Shown here piece after piece: positions 45,257 to 56,603 of a DNA stretch of 64,000 nucleotides. Under the pieces are notes generated by a model, which saw only the letters and a list, made by a program, of their open reading frames with translations, searched no databases and was not told the DNA's origin. Source of the stretch: Leptobrachium leishanense. Its lineage: Eukaryota; Chordata; Amphibia; Anura; Megophryidae. The number at the start of each line of letters is the position of its first letter. Positions within the stretch are counted from its first letter, which is position 1. The position numbers and the translations under genes were made by a program. The stretch spans positions 52,388,422 to 52,452,421 of the forward strand of contig CM019069.1 of assembly GCA_009667805.1 (NCBI GenBank), read 5' to 3'.

Positions 45257-45580
45257 TAAGGCTGGGTTCACACCTAAAGCGTTTTACAGCGCGCTCCTGC
45301 GCGCTGTAAAACGCTCAAACAATGAAATCCCATGATTCCCTATGTGGGCATGTCACACCTGGCCGTTTCTCAGCGCGCATGAACGCGCTGATAAACGCCC
45401 TACGTCCAAAGAAGTGCGGGAGCTTCTTTGGGGCAGTTATCAGCGCCTTCGCGGCCATATCATAGCCGCGAACGCACTGCAACGCACGTTCGCGTGTTTT
45501 TTTGTATGCGCGAACGCGTGTAAAAAAAAACGCGCGCATTGCGCGACGCTGCGCTACGCCGTGGTGTGAACCCAGCCTAA
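45257..45580. mobile_element. Harbinger-like MITE (GGCTGGGTTCACACC ends)
   Basis: The body is 45260-45577, with TAA on each side and ends GGCTGGGTTCACACC and complement. The interior is rich in 'gcgcgc' and 'gaacgcg' inverted motifs. Confidence 0.88.
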
Positions 45581-46330
45581 AGGGGTTATTCAGAAAGCAA
45601 CAAACTTTCCAGCGAATTGCACCAAACGGTGAATTTATAAAGGATTTTACCAGGAAGGATACATTGAGATTTCTCAGTATGTCCTGGGTTCAAGAACATT
45701 GAATGGTTACAGAAATACAAAATAGTAAAATGCAAGATATTAACACAAAAACAAATATACAGATTAACAGAAAAATAAATATGTAGGAAATAAAGTCATT
45801 ATGTTACAGGTGCATTCCGTATTGAGGTATGTTAATAGGGAATTCTTAAGGGTCTTTAGACTGGGGGAAGATTTGATGGCGTCTTGGAGGCTATTCCATA
45901 TTTGTGGTGCTCTGTAGGAAAATGAGGATTGAGCCACTGTCTTTTTGTATTGTGGTATTGTAAGTAAGGTGCTGGCCCTGGATCGGAGGTTATAGGATGA
46001 GGGAACTGCTAGGGGAAGCAGCCTATTCCGGTAGGGTGGTAGCTTTCCAGAAAAGCTCTTAAGCACCAGGTTGGAAAGGTGAAGGGTGCATCTAGAGTCC
46101 AGTGAGGCCAGTTTAGTTCTTTTAACATGTCACAATGGTGGGTCATGTAGTTACATTGTAGCACAAAGCGGCAGAATGAGTTGTACAATGTAGTAAGTTT
46201 CTGGAGGTGTGTTTGAGGGGCAGCTGCATACTAGGGCTGTGCAATTAATCGCAATTGCAAAACAATCGCGATTTAAGCACATGCAATTTCTAAATCGCAT
46301 AAGGCTGCAATTTTATCTATTAATTTTATT

Positions 46331-46470
46331 GGCTCTCTAAGCTTCCGGCGGCATGGAGCTTTGGGCGCTCGCAGGGGGAGCCACGTGTACAGCTGTGTTC
46401 TTGCGGCTCGTCACGTGGTTCCCCCAGGCGAGCGCCCAAGCTCCCTGCCGCCGGAAGCTCACAGGGAGCC
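46331..46470. repeat. 140-bp foldback stem homologous to 1499-1648
   Basis: The arms gcttccggcggcatggagc and complement pair over about 48 bp each, with cacgtg near the loop. The outer sequence ..cacagggagccgaacatg is shared with the stem at 1499-1648. Confidence 0.9.
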
Positions 46471-46490
46471 GAACATGCGGCGCAAAGAGG

Positions 46491-46840
46491 TGAGCTGGGG
46501 CGGTATATCCATGTGTGAGCTGGGGCGGTATATCCATGTGTGAGCTGGGGCGGTATATCCATGTGTGAGCTGGGGCGGTATATCCATGTGTGAGCTGGGG
46601 CGGTATATCCATGTGTGAGCTGGGGCGGTATATCCATGTGTGAGCTGGGGCTTTATATCCATGTGTGAGCTGGGGCTTTATATCCATGTGTGAGCTGGGG
46701 CGGTATATCCATGTGTGAGCTGGGGCGGTATATCCATGTGTGAGCTGGGGCGGTATATCCATGTGTGAGCTGGGGCGGTATATCCATGTGTGAGCTGGGG
46801 CGGTATATCCATGTGTGAGCTGGGGCGGTATATCCATGTG
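46491..46840. repeat. 14 x 25-bp minisatellite
   Basis: Exactly periodic 25-bp units, tgagctggggcggtatatcc + atgtg, 14 copies in 350 bp. Two adjacent units (about 46648 and 46673) carry ctttat in place of cggtat. It is the complement of the array unit at 461-1470. The 25-bp period keeps several frames open. Confidence 0.97.
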
Positions 46841-47361
46841 CTAATCGCAAATAAAATCGCAATATTCATTAAAAAAATCGCAATATGATTATTTTGTCCA
46901 TATTACACAGCCCTACTGCATACACTACATCTCCGTATTCAATGGCTGGCATAAGCATTTGTTGTACAATCTGCTTTCTTACCGCGGGGCTCAGGTAGGA
47001 TTTGTTTCTGTACAGGGCACCTAGTTTGGGGTAAATTTTAGATGAGTTTTTCGATGTGGGGCCAAAGGCTAGATTTGGGTCTAACCACATACCTAGATAT
47101 TTGAGAGAAGTGACTGTAGTCAGCGTGTCATTTGATCTTGTCTCCACACATAGATGGGGTGTTTGCAATTTGTGTAGTTTAGGTTCTGTACCAAAGTGCA
47201 TCATAACAGTTTTGTCAGTATTTAGAATTTCAACGTACAGTGCACTTTCGTCAGTTTGTCAATTCTCAAAATATGGTGCAGTTCGCCGCAATTGGGAGAT
47301 CTTGGGTGGCATCAAATTGTCCCATAGAGGAGTAATGGTTAATCTAGTCACAGAATATTTT

Positions 47362-47420
47362 TTATTTTTTTTGAGAAAGGATTTTACCAGGAAGGATACA
47401 TTGAGATTTCTCTCGTCTTG
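47362..47420 (-). repeat. LINE/SINE tail fragment
   Basis: Contains aaaggattttaccaggaagg and gagatttctctcg, as in the SINE at 2279. Confidence 0.6.
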
Positions 47421-47460
47421 GCGAAATTCCAAGATTTTCCAGTGCTTCCGTATGACAGGT

Positions 47461-47881
47461 TTAGGCTGGGGTCAGACAAACGCAGTGCGAACGCGCGTGC
47501 AGCCGCACTTTATCACGGCCGTAGTAGCAGCAAATGACGGCCAATATCCGAAGTACGGCCGCACAAAAGTTCGGCCGGGCAACGCAAGCGGCCAACTAAC
47601 GCATTTTTTTTTTCGAGAACGTGAAACCGTTAGTACTGATGTACAGAGTGTGCTGCGTCCGCTAGCGGCGTGTGTGCGTGATTAGGAGACAGACGCCCCT
47701 AATGTCCGGCCAACATAATGTCCAGACACAAAGTGTTCTATTGATGATCCGTACAAAATCACGGACGAAAATGCGCATCCTATGACCGCTATCGCGTATT
47801 TCGTGAAAAAATATGTCCCTTCGTTTGAACGCACTTTTTCACGAACGACACGAAAAATGCGTTCGTCTGACCCTAGCCTAA
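47461..47881. mobile_element. Harbinger-like MITE (family H1)
   Basis: The body is 47464-47878, flanked by TTA and TAA. It is closely similar to the copy at 10348 and inverse to 19403. Confidence 0.83.
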
Positions 47882-47939
47882 AACAGGCGAATCCCATAGG
47901 ATTCAATGTAAAATATTATTGTGCTACTGCTTTCAGCCT

Positions 47940-48118
47940 CCCTGTCAAAAAGCTACGATGGATGTAGGAATGGGCTACAAAGCGCTATCCTCTCTAGGAG
48001 GATTGAGCTTTGTAACGAGGAGTGCGCCGAGTCCAGCGATATGGGCGTCAGAGTGGAAGGCATGTCCATTCTCACAGACGTTCCGTCTCTCAAAAATGCT
48101 TGTGTGACTCCCGGCCTA
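47940..48118. mobile_element. Harbinger-like MITE fragment
   Basis: Ends gtgtgactcccggcctaa and shares 'gagtggaaggcatgtcc' phrasing with 48183-48471. The left end is not clear. Confidence 0.45.
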
Positions 48119-48179
48119 AAGGATGGTTCTTGTGTTTTTGTCTCTTACAGAAGGCTTGTACGTGGCTTTGTATGCTTCT

Positions 48180-48474
48180 TTAGGCTGGTGTCAGGCGTGC
48201 GCACTATGTGCGCCCTTACTGACATGCCTTCTGGCGTCCGTCGCAGCACAAATTGCGCGTGCAACAGCGGCCTTGCAGCAAGCCTCTCCATCAAAGCGCT
48301 AGGACGCGCGTTGACAGAGCTGCAAAGCGCGATCCTCCATAGGATGATCGAGTATTGCTGGGCGCACTAAGTGCGCTCACCGAGGTTGGCAAGACGGGCA
48401 TCGAGTGAAAGGAACGTCCACTCTCATGGAAGTTCCTTCCACTCTTCAATGACGCGTGTCTGACCCCGGCCTTA
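48180..48474. mobile_element. Harbinger-like MITE (GGCTGGTGTCAGGCGTGCG ends)
   Basis: The body is 48183-48471, with TTA on both sides. The interior resembles the copy at 41084. Confidence 0.82.
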
Positions 48475-48963
48475 ATACTCATAAAACACATCACTTGATG
48501 ATATTTAGTTTATGAATGAGTTATCTTTCTGCAAACAGGTCATCCTTGAGTTTATGAACGGCTTAGTTGAGTAGGAACGTGTTGATCTTGATTACATGTG
48601 AATGTATTTGTTTGGTGCTCAGGCAGTGTACCCGATACTGTGTACATTTGACCTTTATCTCTGCCTACTGACCCTTTTGTTGGCACTCAGCATAGTGTCC
48701 GTTCCTGCCTGGGCAAAGGCCGTAGTCCAAGACGAGTCCCTGTATCTTCAAGTCGCCTTTTGTTATGCTGTGTTGCTAAACTGTTACTATAGTGACAGAG
48801 CTGGTGCTTGCCGGGGGATTAAGTTTTAGCTGTGGTGGATTAATGCACATGGTTTGAATTTTTAGGTCCTGATAGCATTTTGAAATGGCAGATATTTTAA
48901 TCCTTACAGTAGTTTATTGTCATATGACTATAATATTAATAGTACTGTAATTATAAATATATA
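48475..48963. other. intronic; no gene seen
   Basis: Unique-looking sequence. Nothing is recognised. Confidence 0.45.
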
Positions 48964-49128
48964 CAGGGTTATTCAGAGAGGGGTGAAAACCATGAGAACT
49001 GGCAGAAGAGAACAACCTAGACCATATAGCCGATTTGGAAAGTGAGATAAATTGGAGAATTTTGACCTAGAATTTTCACTTCTCCAGTCATTCTCCTGAG
49101 GTTCACCTTTCTTCTTTGAATAGACTTG
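48964..49128. mobile_element. Harbinger-like MITE (family H2), diverged
   Basis: The left end is cagggttattcagagagggg and the right end ttgaatagacttg. The core is 'gccgatttggaaagtgagataaa'. Confidence 0.7.
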
Positions 49129-49261
49129 TCAGTGTTTTTTTTTTTTTTTTTTGTCGCATTCAGATTATTTCTTCTCAATGCTCCTTTCTCTGTCCTAGGT
49201 ACATGTGTCGGATGTATTGGTTCCATTTCCTGACCTCGGTCTCGTCACCTGTAAACATGTG

Positions 49262-49446
49262 ACATAATGACTTTATTTCCTACATATTTATTTTTCTGTT
49301 AATCTGTATATTTGTTTTTGTGTTAGTAAAATGCAAGATATTATTTTGTATTTCTGTAACCACTCAATGTTCTTGAACCCAGGACATACTTGAAAACGAG
49401 AGATATCTCAATGTATCCTTCCTGGTAAAATCCTTTTATAAATAAA
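49262..49446 (+). mobile_element. LINE 3'-UTR copy
   Basis: Matches the complement of 45640-45790 (tacatatttatttttctgtt, aaaatgcaagatatt, tatccttcctggtaaaatcc) and ends in ttataaataaataaa. Confidence 0.75.
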
Positions 49447-50289
49447 TAAAATTTGATATCATTCGCCATAACATTGCAAACCTACTTTCTCCATACAGGT
49501 CCCTTATTTTACTGAGCGTAATTGGTGACCATGTAAGATTAGGAAGGTTTTTTTTTTTTTTTTTTTTTCTATCTTGCGGTAGCGAAGCAGGGAATATTTT
49601 ATTCCTATTTTTTTTTTTTTTTTTCCCACCAGGCAATATTGTTAGTTCCCTAATCTGAAGTCAAACATTGACATTTTCAGTGTTACACCCTTTTACATAT
49701 TAAAAGCCTGCTGAATTCAATCAATCTCGTTCCTGGCAGTTTTCTTGGCCTTATCAGTTGAGGCTACAGACCAACTGGCAGAGATACATTATTAAATTGC
49801 TCTATCCTACCCAGATTTCCTCCAACAATGGGCTTCATTCCAAGCCTGTGTAAATTTATCCAGAGCTCTGGTTAAGGTTGCCAGGTCGGCTGTGTTTTCC
49901 TGGACACTTTACGATTTCATACAGAAGGAGAGCACAGGGAAACTGGTGCTGCCCTGCGATATGTATAATTCATATGCCGCAAGACTAGGGAAATCGATGA
50001 CATATTTAGAACAGGTCACCTGGGATTCCTGTTTTTTTTTTTTTTTTTTTTTTTGTACCTGCAGCATATGAATTCCACAGACTGCGGGGTTGCACTAATC
50101 CTCCACATTAAGTAATTGTCGAGGAAAACCTGACTGATATGGCAACTCTAGCTCTGGTACGCAGACGCCTAGCAACTACTTACTCTTTGGGCCCAATTCT
50201 ATCTGGTCTGTCAACATTAACGAGTGCGGCGGTTATACATAATGACTCCTGTCTTATAGTGGCCCATTTTGCTTTCATGATTATTATGC
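49447..50289. other. intronic; no gene seen; poly(T) tracts
   Basis: Long T tracts lie near 49549-49568, 49609-49624 and 50033-50054. No exon is supported. Confidence 0.45.
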
Positions 50290-50440
50290 TTTATTTATAT
50301 AGCTCCAGCAGCGCTGAACAATGGGCACGAGAGACAGGGTTACAATACATTGAGACTGAACAACATTTGATAAACCAGTACAGGAGACGAGGGCCCTATT
50401 CCCTTGGGAACTGACAATCTAGAAGAGTTGGGGGTGGAAA
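50290..50440 (-). repeat. L2-like LINE 3'-end fragment
   Basis: Diverged complement of the tail at 18107 (acagggttacaatacattga, gagggccctattccc). Confidence 0.65.
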
Positions 50441-50633
50441 CAGGAGGAGGGAGAATGGTTAGGGGTGGAAACAGGAGTGTTCTTATACTTTGTATAGGAA
50501 GGGCTTATATGCAGGCAGTTGGAGAATGACTGGCTCCAAGGTCACTTGTTATTCTCACCCACAGCAGGTGTTTTGGAAGGGGAGTGGCTTAAAAAAAAAG
50601 TGACTGCTTCCAAAAAGTGGAACTGGAGATTAT

Positions 50634-51458
50634 TAACAGGATTATTCAAAGAGAATCAAAGTCACCGCACGTTCGGTGACTTTTCGTTCTCTTCAATTCG
50701 GTGCAAATCGGCTTTCCCATTTCGGCGACCCTGCGGTGTATTCAGCAAGCACCACAGGGCTGTCGAAGTACAGGGAAAGCTGCCGAAAACCCATCGAATG
50801 CACGCCAAAAACATCTGGATTAACCCATCGAAGGCTCCTGCTCGGGTTTTTCCGGCGTCTATCACACGCAGCGAAGCCTCCGGAAAAAGCCGACACCGCA
50901 GAAGAAGACAGTGAATAAATTAGGAAAACAGTTTGCTTGCATGTTTGAAAAGTGAAACGCTGTTTGCAAAGAAACTACTGAGCGAAAATGTCTTAAATTT
51001 ACGTATGAGGTCCAGGGAATGATCATAAAAAGGGCTGTTACAGAAAAAATAAAGTAAAAAAATACTTATAGATTTTTTTTTAGGATATTTTAAGACTTTT
51101 TACTGCAGAATTTTATAATGAACGGTTTATTAGATATTGAATTAAAATGGGAATATTTTTAACATTGAAGCCTATGGGATTCTCCTGAATAAACTTGCCG
51201 AATTAAACCACCGAATGGCAGGGCATTTCAGGAACCTTTCACTGCTGGTTTGTGTTCTCTGAATAGACGAAGCAGTGCTTTTTTTATGGGGATTTCACTG
51301 CCCTCGAACAGGCACCGAACATGCAGGCAATCCGCCAGGATTTGGCGAATTGCCTGCTCTCTGGATAGCCGAATGGCCAAGAAAGGTAACCGAACGCTGA
51401 ATTTCAGCGTTCGGTTACCTTTCTCCAGCCATTCGGATCTCCATGAATAACCCTGTAA
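50634..51458. mobile_element. Harbinger-like non-autonomous element (CAGGATTATTC ends)
   Basis: The body is 50637-51455 with TAA on both sides. The ends are CAGGATTATTCAAAGAG and the complement of gaataaccctg. Subterminal motifs include a tight hairpin (gccgaatggccaagaaaggtaaccga..ggttacctttctccagccattcgg) near the right end. No transposase is seen. Confidence 0.82.
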
Positions 51459-53409
51459 GAGTCCTCCCTTCTGCAAATTGAGGCTTTGTTTCGCTGACAC
51501 ATGAGAATTGGCATTGCATACTGAATAAAAGCCTGAATAAAGAAGAAAAGGCCACTTTCTGAATAATAAAGGTGAGAGGTTAGATTGAGCTTTTTGGGCT
51601 TTAACTACCATTGTGGATTACATGACCTCGGCTCCTCCGGACCGCTGCCGGATCGCAGGATTCCTGTTTGGATGGGCGTTGTGGAGTATTTATGGTTAAT
51701 CTAGCTGTGAAGTACTTAAGGCCAAGATGTTTGGCGTGACGCCTGGAGCCTTGTTTTCCTGGAATCAATGCTTACAGTAAATGGAAGGAGCCAGAAACAT
51801 TCCTGTTTTTATCCACCTAATGTCAAGGCTGTCAGGAAGGACCATTTCCCGACCGCTGCTGGTGAGATGGGATGCGAAGTCCGGGTTTTATTCTGACGTT
51901 AAAGTACCAGGCCGTTCAAACGTCTTAAAGCTCCAGCGTTACATAGAATAAACAATTGCAGTAAAATCAGGCTTTACTGTACCCCACCCCCAAAAAAAAT
52001 ACACAATAAACTACAAATGCAGCACCTTGGTCATTATACAAAGTCTGTTCGTTATGTTTTGTTTTTTATATTCATTCGGTCACCTGTTTGTGCTTCCCCA
52101 TTGTAAAGCACTACAGAATCTGTTGGCGCTGTAGAAGTGTAACTGTATATGAGCTGGTAAATTAATTTTTTTAGACTACAAGATTTTTGTATTTCTACAA
52201 GTAGCTTTATAATATTATTTTCCTTCAACTAAGTAAACAGTGTGTCCTTGCTCTTATTTGAAATGCAAAATATATACTCATAGTTTGTCCTTTTCCATAT
52301 TATTGTATAGTCAATTTGACTGTATTTTTGAGAAGTAATGTCACGGGCTTTGTTTTATTTACCTAATGTTAAGATCTGCTAATGACCCGGTGATGTCCCC
52401 CCCCCCCCCTTTTCATAGAACTCAGAGGGTGTAGTTTCTTTTTCACATCATTGCATCTTATTCAAGTTTTATTTGGGGAAACTGTTTTAGTAATGACTTT
52501 TTCGCAGCCTTCTCTATCCTGCTGCCAATCAACTCATCATTTCCTGCTCCCTTAATGTTTTAGTATTATTTTTTTTTTTTTTTAGATTTCTTTTTCCTGT
52601 ACTGAACAGCTACATTACTGTGTAGGATTACCCAATTGGTGATATCTTTTGTAGGTGGGGGAGCATCTGGCGAGCAGCTGCTTCTGCTCAGTGGTAAAAT
52701 GTTAAACGTTGTCTCTCCCATTGCTCTGTGTGACTGTGTATGGGTCAACACCTCCCGTGCGTGTGTCCGATACAGTGACTATATGTGATAGACCATGACC
52801 ATGTAATCTATTAATAAGATTTTTTTGTGATAATAAATATAATGATAGAATTAACATGGGTCAGGTGTGCTTTAATCTTTTTTGTTTTTCTTTCTTTACG
52901 AGGCATCGGGATAATATATAAACATCTAATGGGAAATGTTAAAGTAATTTACTAGTGTCCTATTAATACTAGTTGCCGGCATACACACAGAAAACTGTGA
53001 TAATATAACCGTCCTTCTGGTTTTCACATCGACGGGGGATTTATTTGATGTTACGATTGCAAGGCCAGAATCTTTCTGAGCGTCTGTGTCCTGCAGTGAC
53101 ATCTGGTGCCTGCTTTGCGCGGCCGCGTCTCTCCACGGAGGCGGCCTGTGCTGTGCAGGTCACTTGAACGCAAAATGTATGCTGAAAGGCTGTGAAATAT
53201 TGGGTTGTAAAAGCGGGTACTGTTCCTGGTTGCTAAGCCTTCTAGCGGCTGTAAATGTGGCCCTGTGTAGCATAATCCACTGATACCTTGCACCTATTAA
53301 TTTAGCTGTATTTTGGATACAATTTAACAATTCAGAATGCTAAAAAAGTATGGTCTTACAATTTATGATCTTCTTTCCCTTCCTTCCCGCTCTCCTTTCC
53401 TCTCTTCTG
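51459..53409. other. intronic; no gene seen
   Basis: Unique-looking sequence with a C run (52398-52409) and a T run (52569-52583). 52090-52150 weakly resembles the L2-like tail. 53085-53160 is locally CpG-containing but shows no convincing exon. Confidence 0.4.
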
Positions 53410-56400
53410 CTCCTTCTCTCCTTCCTTCCTTCTTCTCTCCTTCCTTCCTTCTTCTCTCCTTCCTTCCTTCCTTCTTCTCTCCTTCCTTCCTTCTTCCTCT
53501 CCTTCCTTCCTTCCTTCCTTCCTCTCCTTCCTCCTTCCTTCCTCTCCTTCCTTCCTCCTTCCTTCTCCTTCCTTCCTTCTTCCTCTCCTTCCTTCCTTCT
53601 TCCTCTCCTTCCTTCCTTCTTCCTCTCCTTCCTTCCTTCTTCCTCTCCTTCCTTCCTTCTTCCTCTCCTTCCTTCCTTCTTCCTCTTCCTTCCTTCCTTC
53701 TCCTCTCCTTCCTTCTTCCTCCTCCTTCTTCCTCTCCTTCCTTCTTCCTCTCCTTCCTTCTTCCTCTCCTTCCTTCTTCCTCTCCTTCCTTCTTCCTCTC
53801 CTTCCTTTTTCCTCTCCTTCCTTCTTCTTCTCCTTTCTTCTTCTCCTTTCTTCTTCTCCTTTCTTCTTCTCCTTCCTTCTTCCTCTCCTTCCTTCCTTCT
53901 TCCTCCTTCCTCTCCTTCCTTCCTTCTTCCTCTCCTTCCTCCTTCTTCCTCTCCTTCCTTCTTCCTCTCCTTCCTTCTTCCTCTCCTTCCTTCTTCCTCT
54001 CCTTCCTTCCTTCCTTCTTCTCTCCTTTCCTTCCTTCCTCTCCTTCCTTCCTTCTCTCCTTCCTTCTTCTCTCCTTCCTTCCTTCTCTTCCTTCTTCTTC
54101 CTTCCTCTTCCTTCCTTCCTCTCTCTTCCTTTTCCTTTCCTTCTCTCCTCCTTCCTTCCTTCCTTCCTTCCTTTCTCCCTTCCTTCCTCTCTCCTTCCTT
54201 CCTTCCTTCCTTTCCTTCTTCCCTTCCTTCCTTCCTTCCTTCCCTTCCTTTCCTTCTTCCTTTTCCTTCCTTCCTTCCTTTCTTTCCCTTCCTTCCTTCC
54301 TTTTTCCTTCCTTCCCTTCCTTCTTCCCTTCCTTTCCTTCCTCTTCCTTCCTTCCTTCTCTTCCTTCCTTCCCTTCCTTCTTCCTTCCTTCCTTCTTCTT
54401 CCTTCTTCCTTCCTTCTTCCTTCCTTCTTCCTTCTTCCTTTCCTTCCTTCCTTCTTCTTCCTTCCTTCCTTCTTCCTTTCCTTCCTTCCTTCCTTTCCTC
54501 CTTCCTTCTCCTCTTCCTTCTTCCTTCTTCCTCTCCTTCCTTCCTTCTTCCTTTCCTTCCTTCCTTCTTTCTTTCCTTCCTTCCTTCTTCTCTCCTTCCT
54601 TCCTTCTTCCTTTCCTTCCTTCCTTCTTCCTTTCCTTCCTTCCTTCTTCCTTTCCTTCCTTCCTTCTTCCTCTCCTTCCTTCCTTCTTCCTTTCCTTCCT
54701 TCCTTCTTCCTTTCCTTCCTTCCTTCTTCCTTTCCTTCCTTCCTTCTTCCTCTCCTTCCTTCCTTCCTTCCTTCCTTCCTTCCTTCCTTCCTTCTTCCCT
54801 TCCTTCCTTCTTCCCTTCCTTCCTTCTTCCTCTCCTTCCTTCTTCCTCTCCTTCCTTCTTCCTCTCCTTCCTTCCTTCCTTCCTTCTTCCTCTCCTTCCT
54901 TCCTTCCTTCTTCCTTCCTCCTTCCTCTTCCTTCCTTTCTTCTCTCTCCTTCCTCCTTCCTTCTTCCTCTCCTTCCTTCCTTCCTTCTTCCTCTCCTTCC
55001 TTCCTTCCTTCTTCCTCTCCTTCCTTCCTTCTTCTTCCTCTCCTTCCTTCCTTCCTTCTTCCTCTCCTTCCTTCCTTTCCTTCTTCCTCTCCTTCCTCCT
55101 TCCTTCTCCTCTCCTTCCTCTTCCTTCTTCCCTCCTTCCTTCCTTCTTCCTCTCCTTCTTCCTCTCCTCTCCTTCCTTCCTTCTTCCTTTCCTTCCTTCC
55201 TTCTTCCTTTCCTTCCTTCCTTCTTCCTTTCCTTCCTTCCTTCTTCCTTTCCTTCCTTCCTTCTCCTTCCTCCTTCCTTCTTCCTTCCTTCCTTTCCCTT
55301 TCTTCCTTTTCCTTCCTTCCTTCTTCCTTCTTCTCCTTCCTTCCTTCTTCCTTTCCTTCCTTCCTTCTTCCTTTCCTTCCTTTCCTTCTTCCTTCCTTCC
55401 TTTCCTTCTTCCTTTTCCTTCCTTTCCTTCTTCCTCTCCTTCCTTCTTTCTTCCTCTTCCTCCTCCTTCTTCCTCTCCTTCCTCCTTCTTCCTCTCCTTC
55501 CTTCCTTCTCCTTCCTTCCTTCTTCCTTCTTCCTTTCCTTCCTTCCTCTTTCTTCTCCTTCCTTCCTCCTTCCTTCTTCCTTCCTTTCCTTCTCCTTCCT
55601 CCCTTCCTTCCTTTCTCCTTTTTCTCCTTCTCTCCTTCCTTCTTCCTTTCTTCTCCTTCTTTCTTTCCTTCCTCTCCTTCCTCTTCTTTCCTTCCTCTCC
55701 TTCCTCTTTTCTTTCCTTCCTCTCCTTCCTTCTTTCTTTCCTTCCTCTCCTTCCTTCCTTTCTTTCCTTCCTCCTCCTTCCTCTCCTTCCTTCTTTCTTT
55801 CCTTCCCTCCTTCCCTTCTTTCTTTCCTTCCTCTCCTTCCTTCTTTCTTTCCTTCCTCTTCTTCTCTTTCTTTCTTCTTCCTTCCTTCTTCCTTTCCTTC
55901 TTTCTCTTTTCCTTCCTCTCCTTCCTTCTTTCTTTCCTTCCTCTCCTTCCTTCTTTCTTCTCCTTCCTCTCCTTCCTTCTTTCTTTCCTTCCTCTCCTTC
56001 CTTCTTTCTTTCCTTCCTCTCCTTCCTTCTTTCTTTCCTTCCTCTCCTTCCTTCTTTCTTTCCTTCCTCTCCTTCCTTCTTCTTTCTTCCTCTCCTCTTC
56101 CTTCTTTCTTTCCTTCCTCTCCTTCCTTCTTTCTTCTCCTTCCTCTCCTTCCTTCTTTCTTCTCCTTCCTCTCCTTCCTTCTTTCTTCTCCTTCCTCTCC
56201 TTCCTTCTTTCTTCTCCTTCCTCCTCCTCCTTCTTCTTCTCCTTTCCTTCTTCTCTCCTTTCTTCCTTCCTCTCCTTTCCTCTCCTTTCCTCTCCTTTCC
56301 TCTCTTTCCTCTCCTTTCCTTCTCCTTTCCTCTCCTTTCCTCTCCTTTCCTTCTCCCTTTTCTTCCTTTTCCTTCTCCTTTCCTCTCCTTTCCTCTCCTT

Positions 56401-56603
56401 TCCTCTCCTTTCCTCTCTTTCCTCTCCTTTCCTCTCCTTTCCTCTCCTTCCTCCCTTTCCTCTCCTTTCCTCTCCTTTCCTCTCCTTTCCTCTCCTTTCC
56501 TCTCCTTTCCTCTCCTTTCCCTTCCTTCCTCTCCTTCCCTTTTCCTTCCTCTCCTTCCCTTTTCCTTCCTCTCCTTCCCTTTTCCTTCCCTTTTCCTTCT
56601 CCC
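53410..56603 (+). repeat. uninterrupted 3.2-kb polypyrimidine tract, (CTTCCTTC)-type
   Basis: From 53410 to 56603 I see only C and T on the + strand. The motifs drift from ttcctctccttcc to ctttccttccttcc to ccttcctctcctt, ending in (TCTCCTTTCC)n, so several local expansions are stacked. Frames longer than 1000 codons on both strands are artefacts (Ser/Pro/Phe/Leu on +, Glu/Gly/Arg/Lys on -). Such mirror-repeat polypurine/polypyrimidine DNA is known to form triplex structures. Confidence 0.97.

Larger units (their letters stand above)
46224..46923. mobile_element. non-autonomous hAT carrying hairpin + 25-bp minisatellite
   Basis: The body is 46232-46915. The ends are TAGGGCTGTGCAATTAATCG and the complement of a tail ending ACACAGCCCTA, with a perfect 8-bp duplication ctgcatac (46224-46231, 46916-46923). 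The backbone is made of 'aatcgcaat' repeats typical of this hAT type. A cassette (46331-46840) of foldback stem and minisatellite is embedded in it. Confidence 0.93.
45640..47225 (-). pseudogene. 5'-truncated LINE ORF2 C-terminus, split by a hAT
   Basis: Read on the minus strand, 47204-46916 encodes KYLGMWLDPNLAF.., LSPAVRKQIVQQMLMPAIEY and GDVVY, typical of the region downstream of the reverse-transcriptase catalytic core in non-LTR retroelements. After the hAT (46232-46915) the frame resumes with HLQKLTTLYN.. and finishes with APQIWNSLQDAIKSSPSLKT LKNSLL before a stop at 45764. The UTR that follows ends in the tcctggtaaaatcc tail shared with the SINEs at 2279, 18921 and 28165, which suggests this LINE family mobilised them. 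Confidence 0.85.

Noticed and set aside
46491..46840. Possible CRISPR-like array
   Set aside because: The units abut without unique spacers and the genome is eukaryotic. It is an ordinary tandem repeat.
46337..46862. Frames of up to 166 codons in the 25-bp array
   Set aside because: The 25-bp period reads as a 25-residue repeat in every frame. Not a protein.
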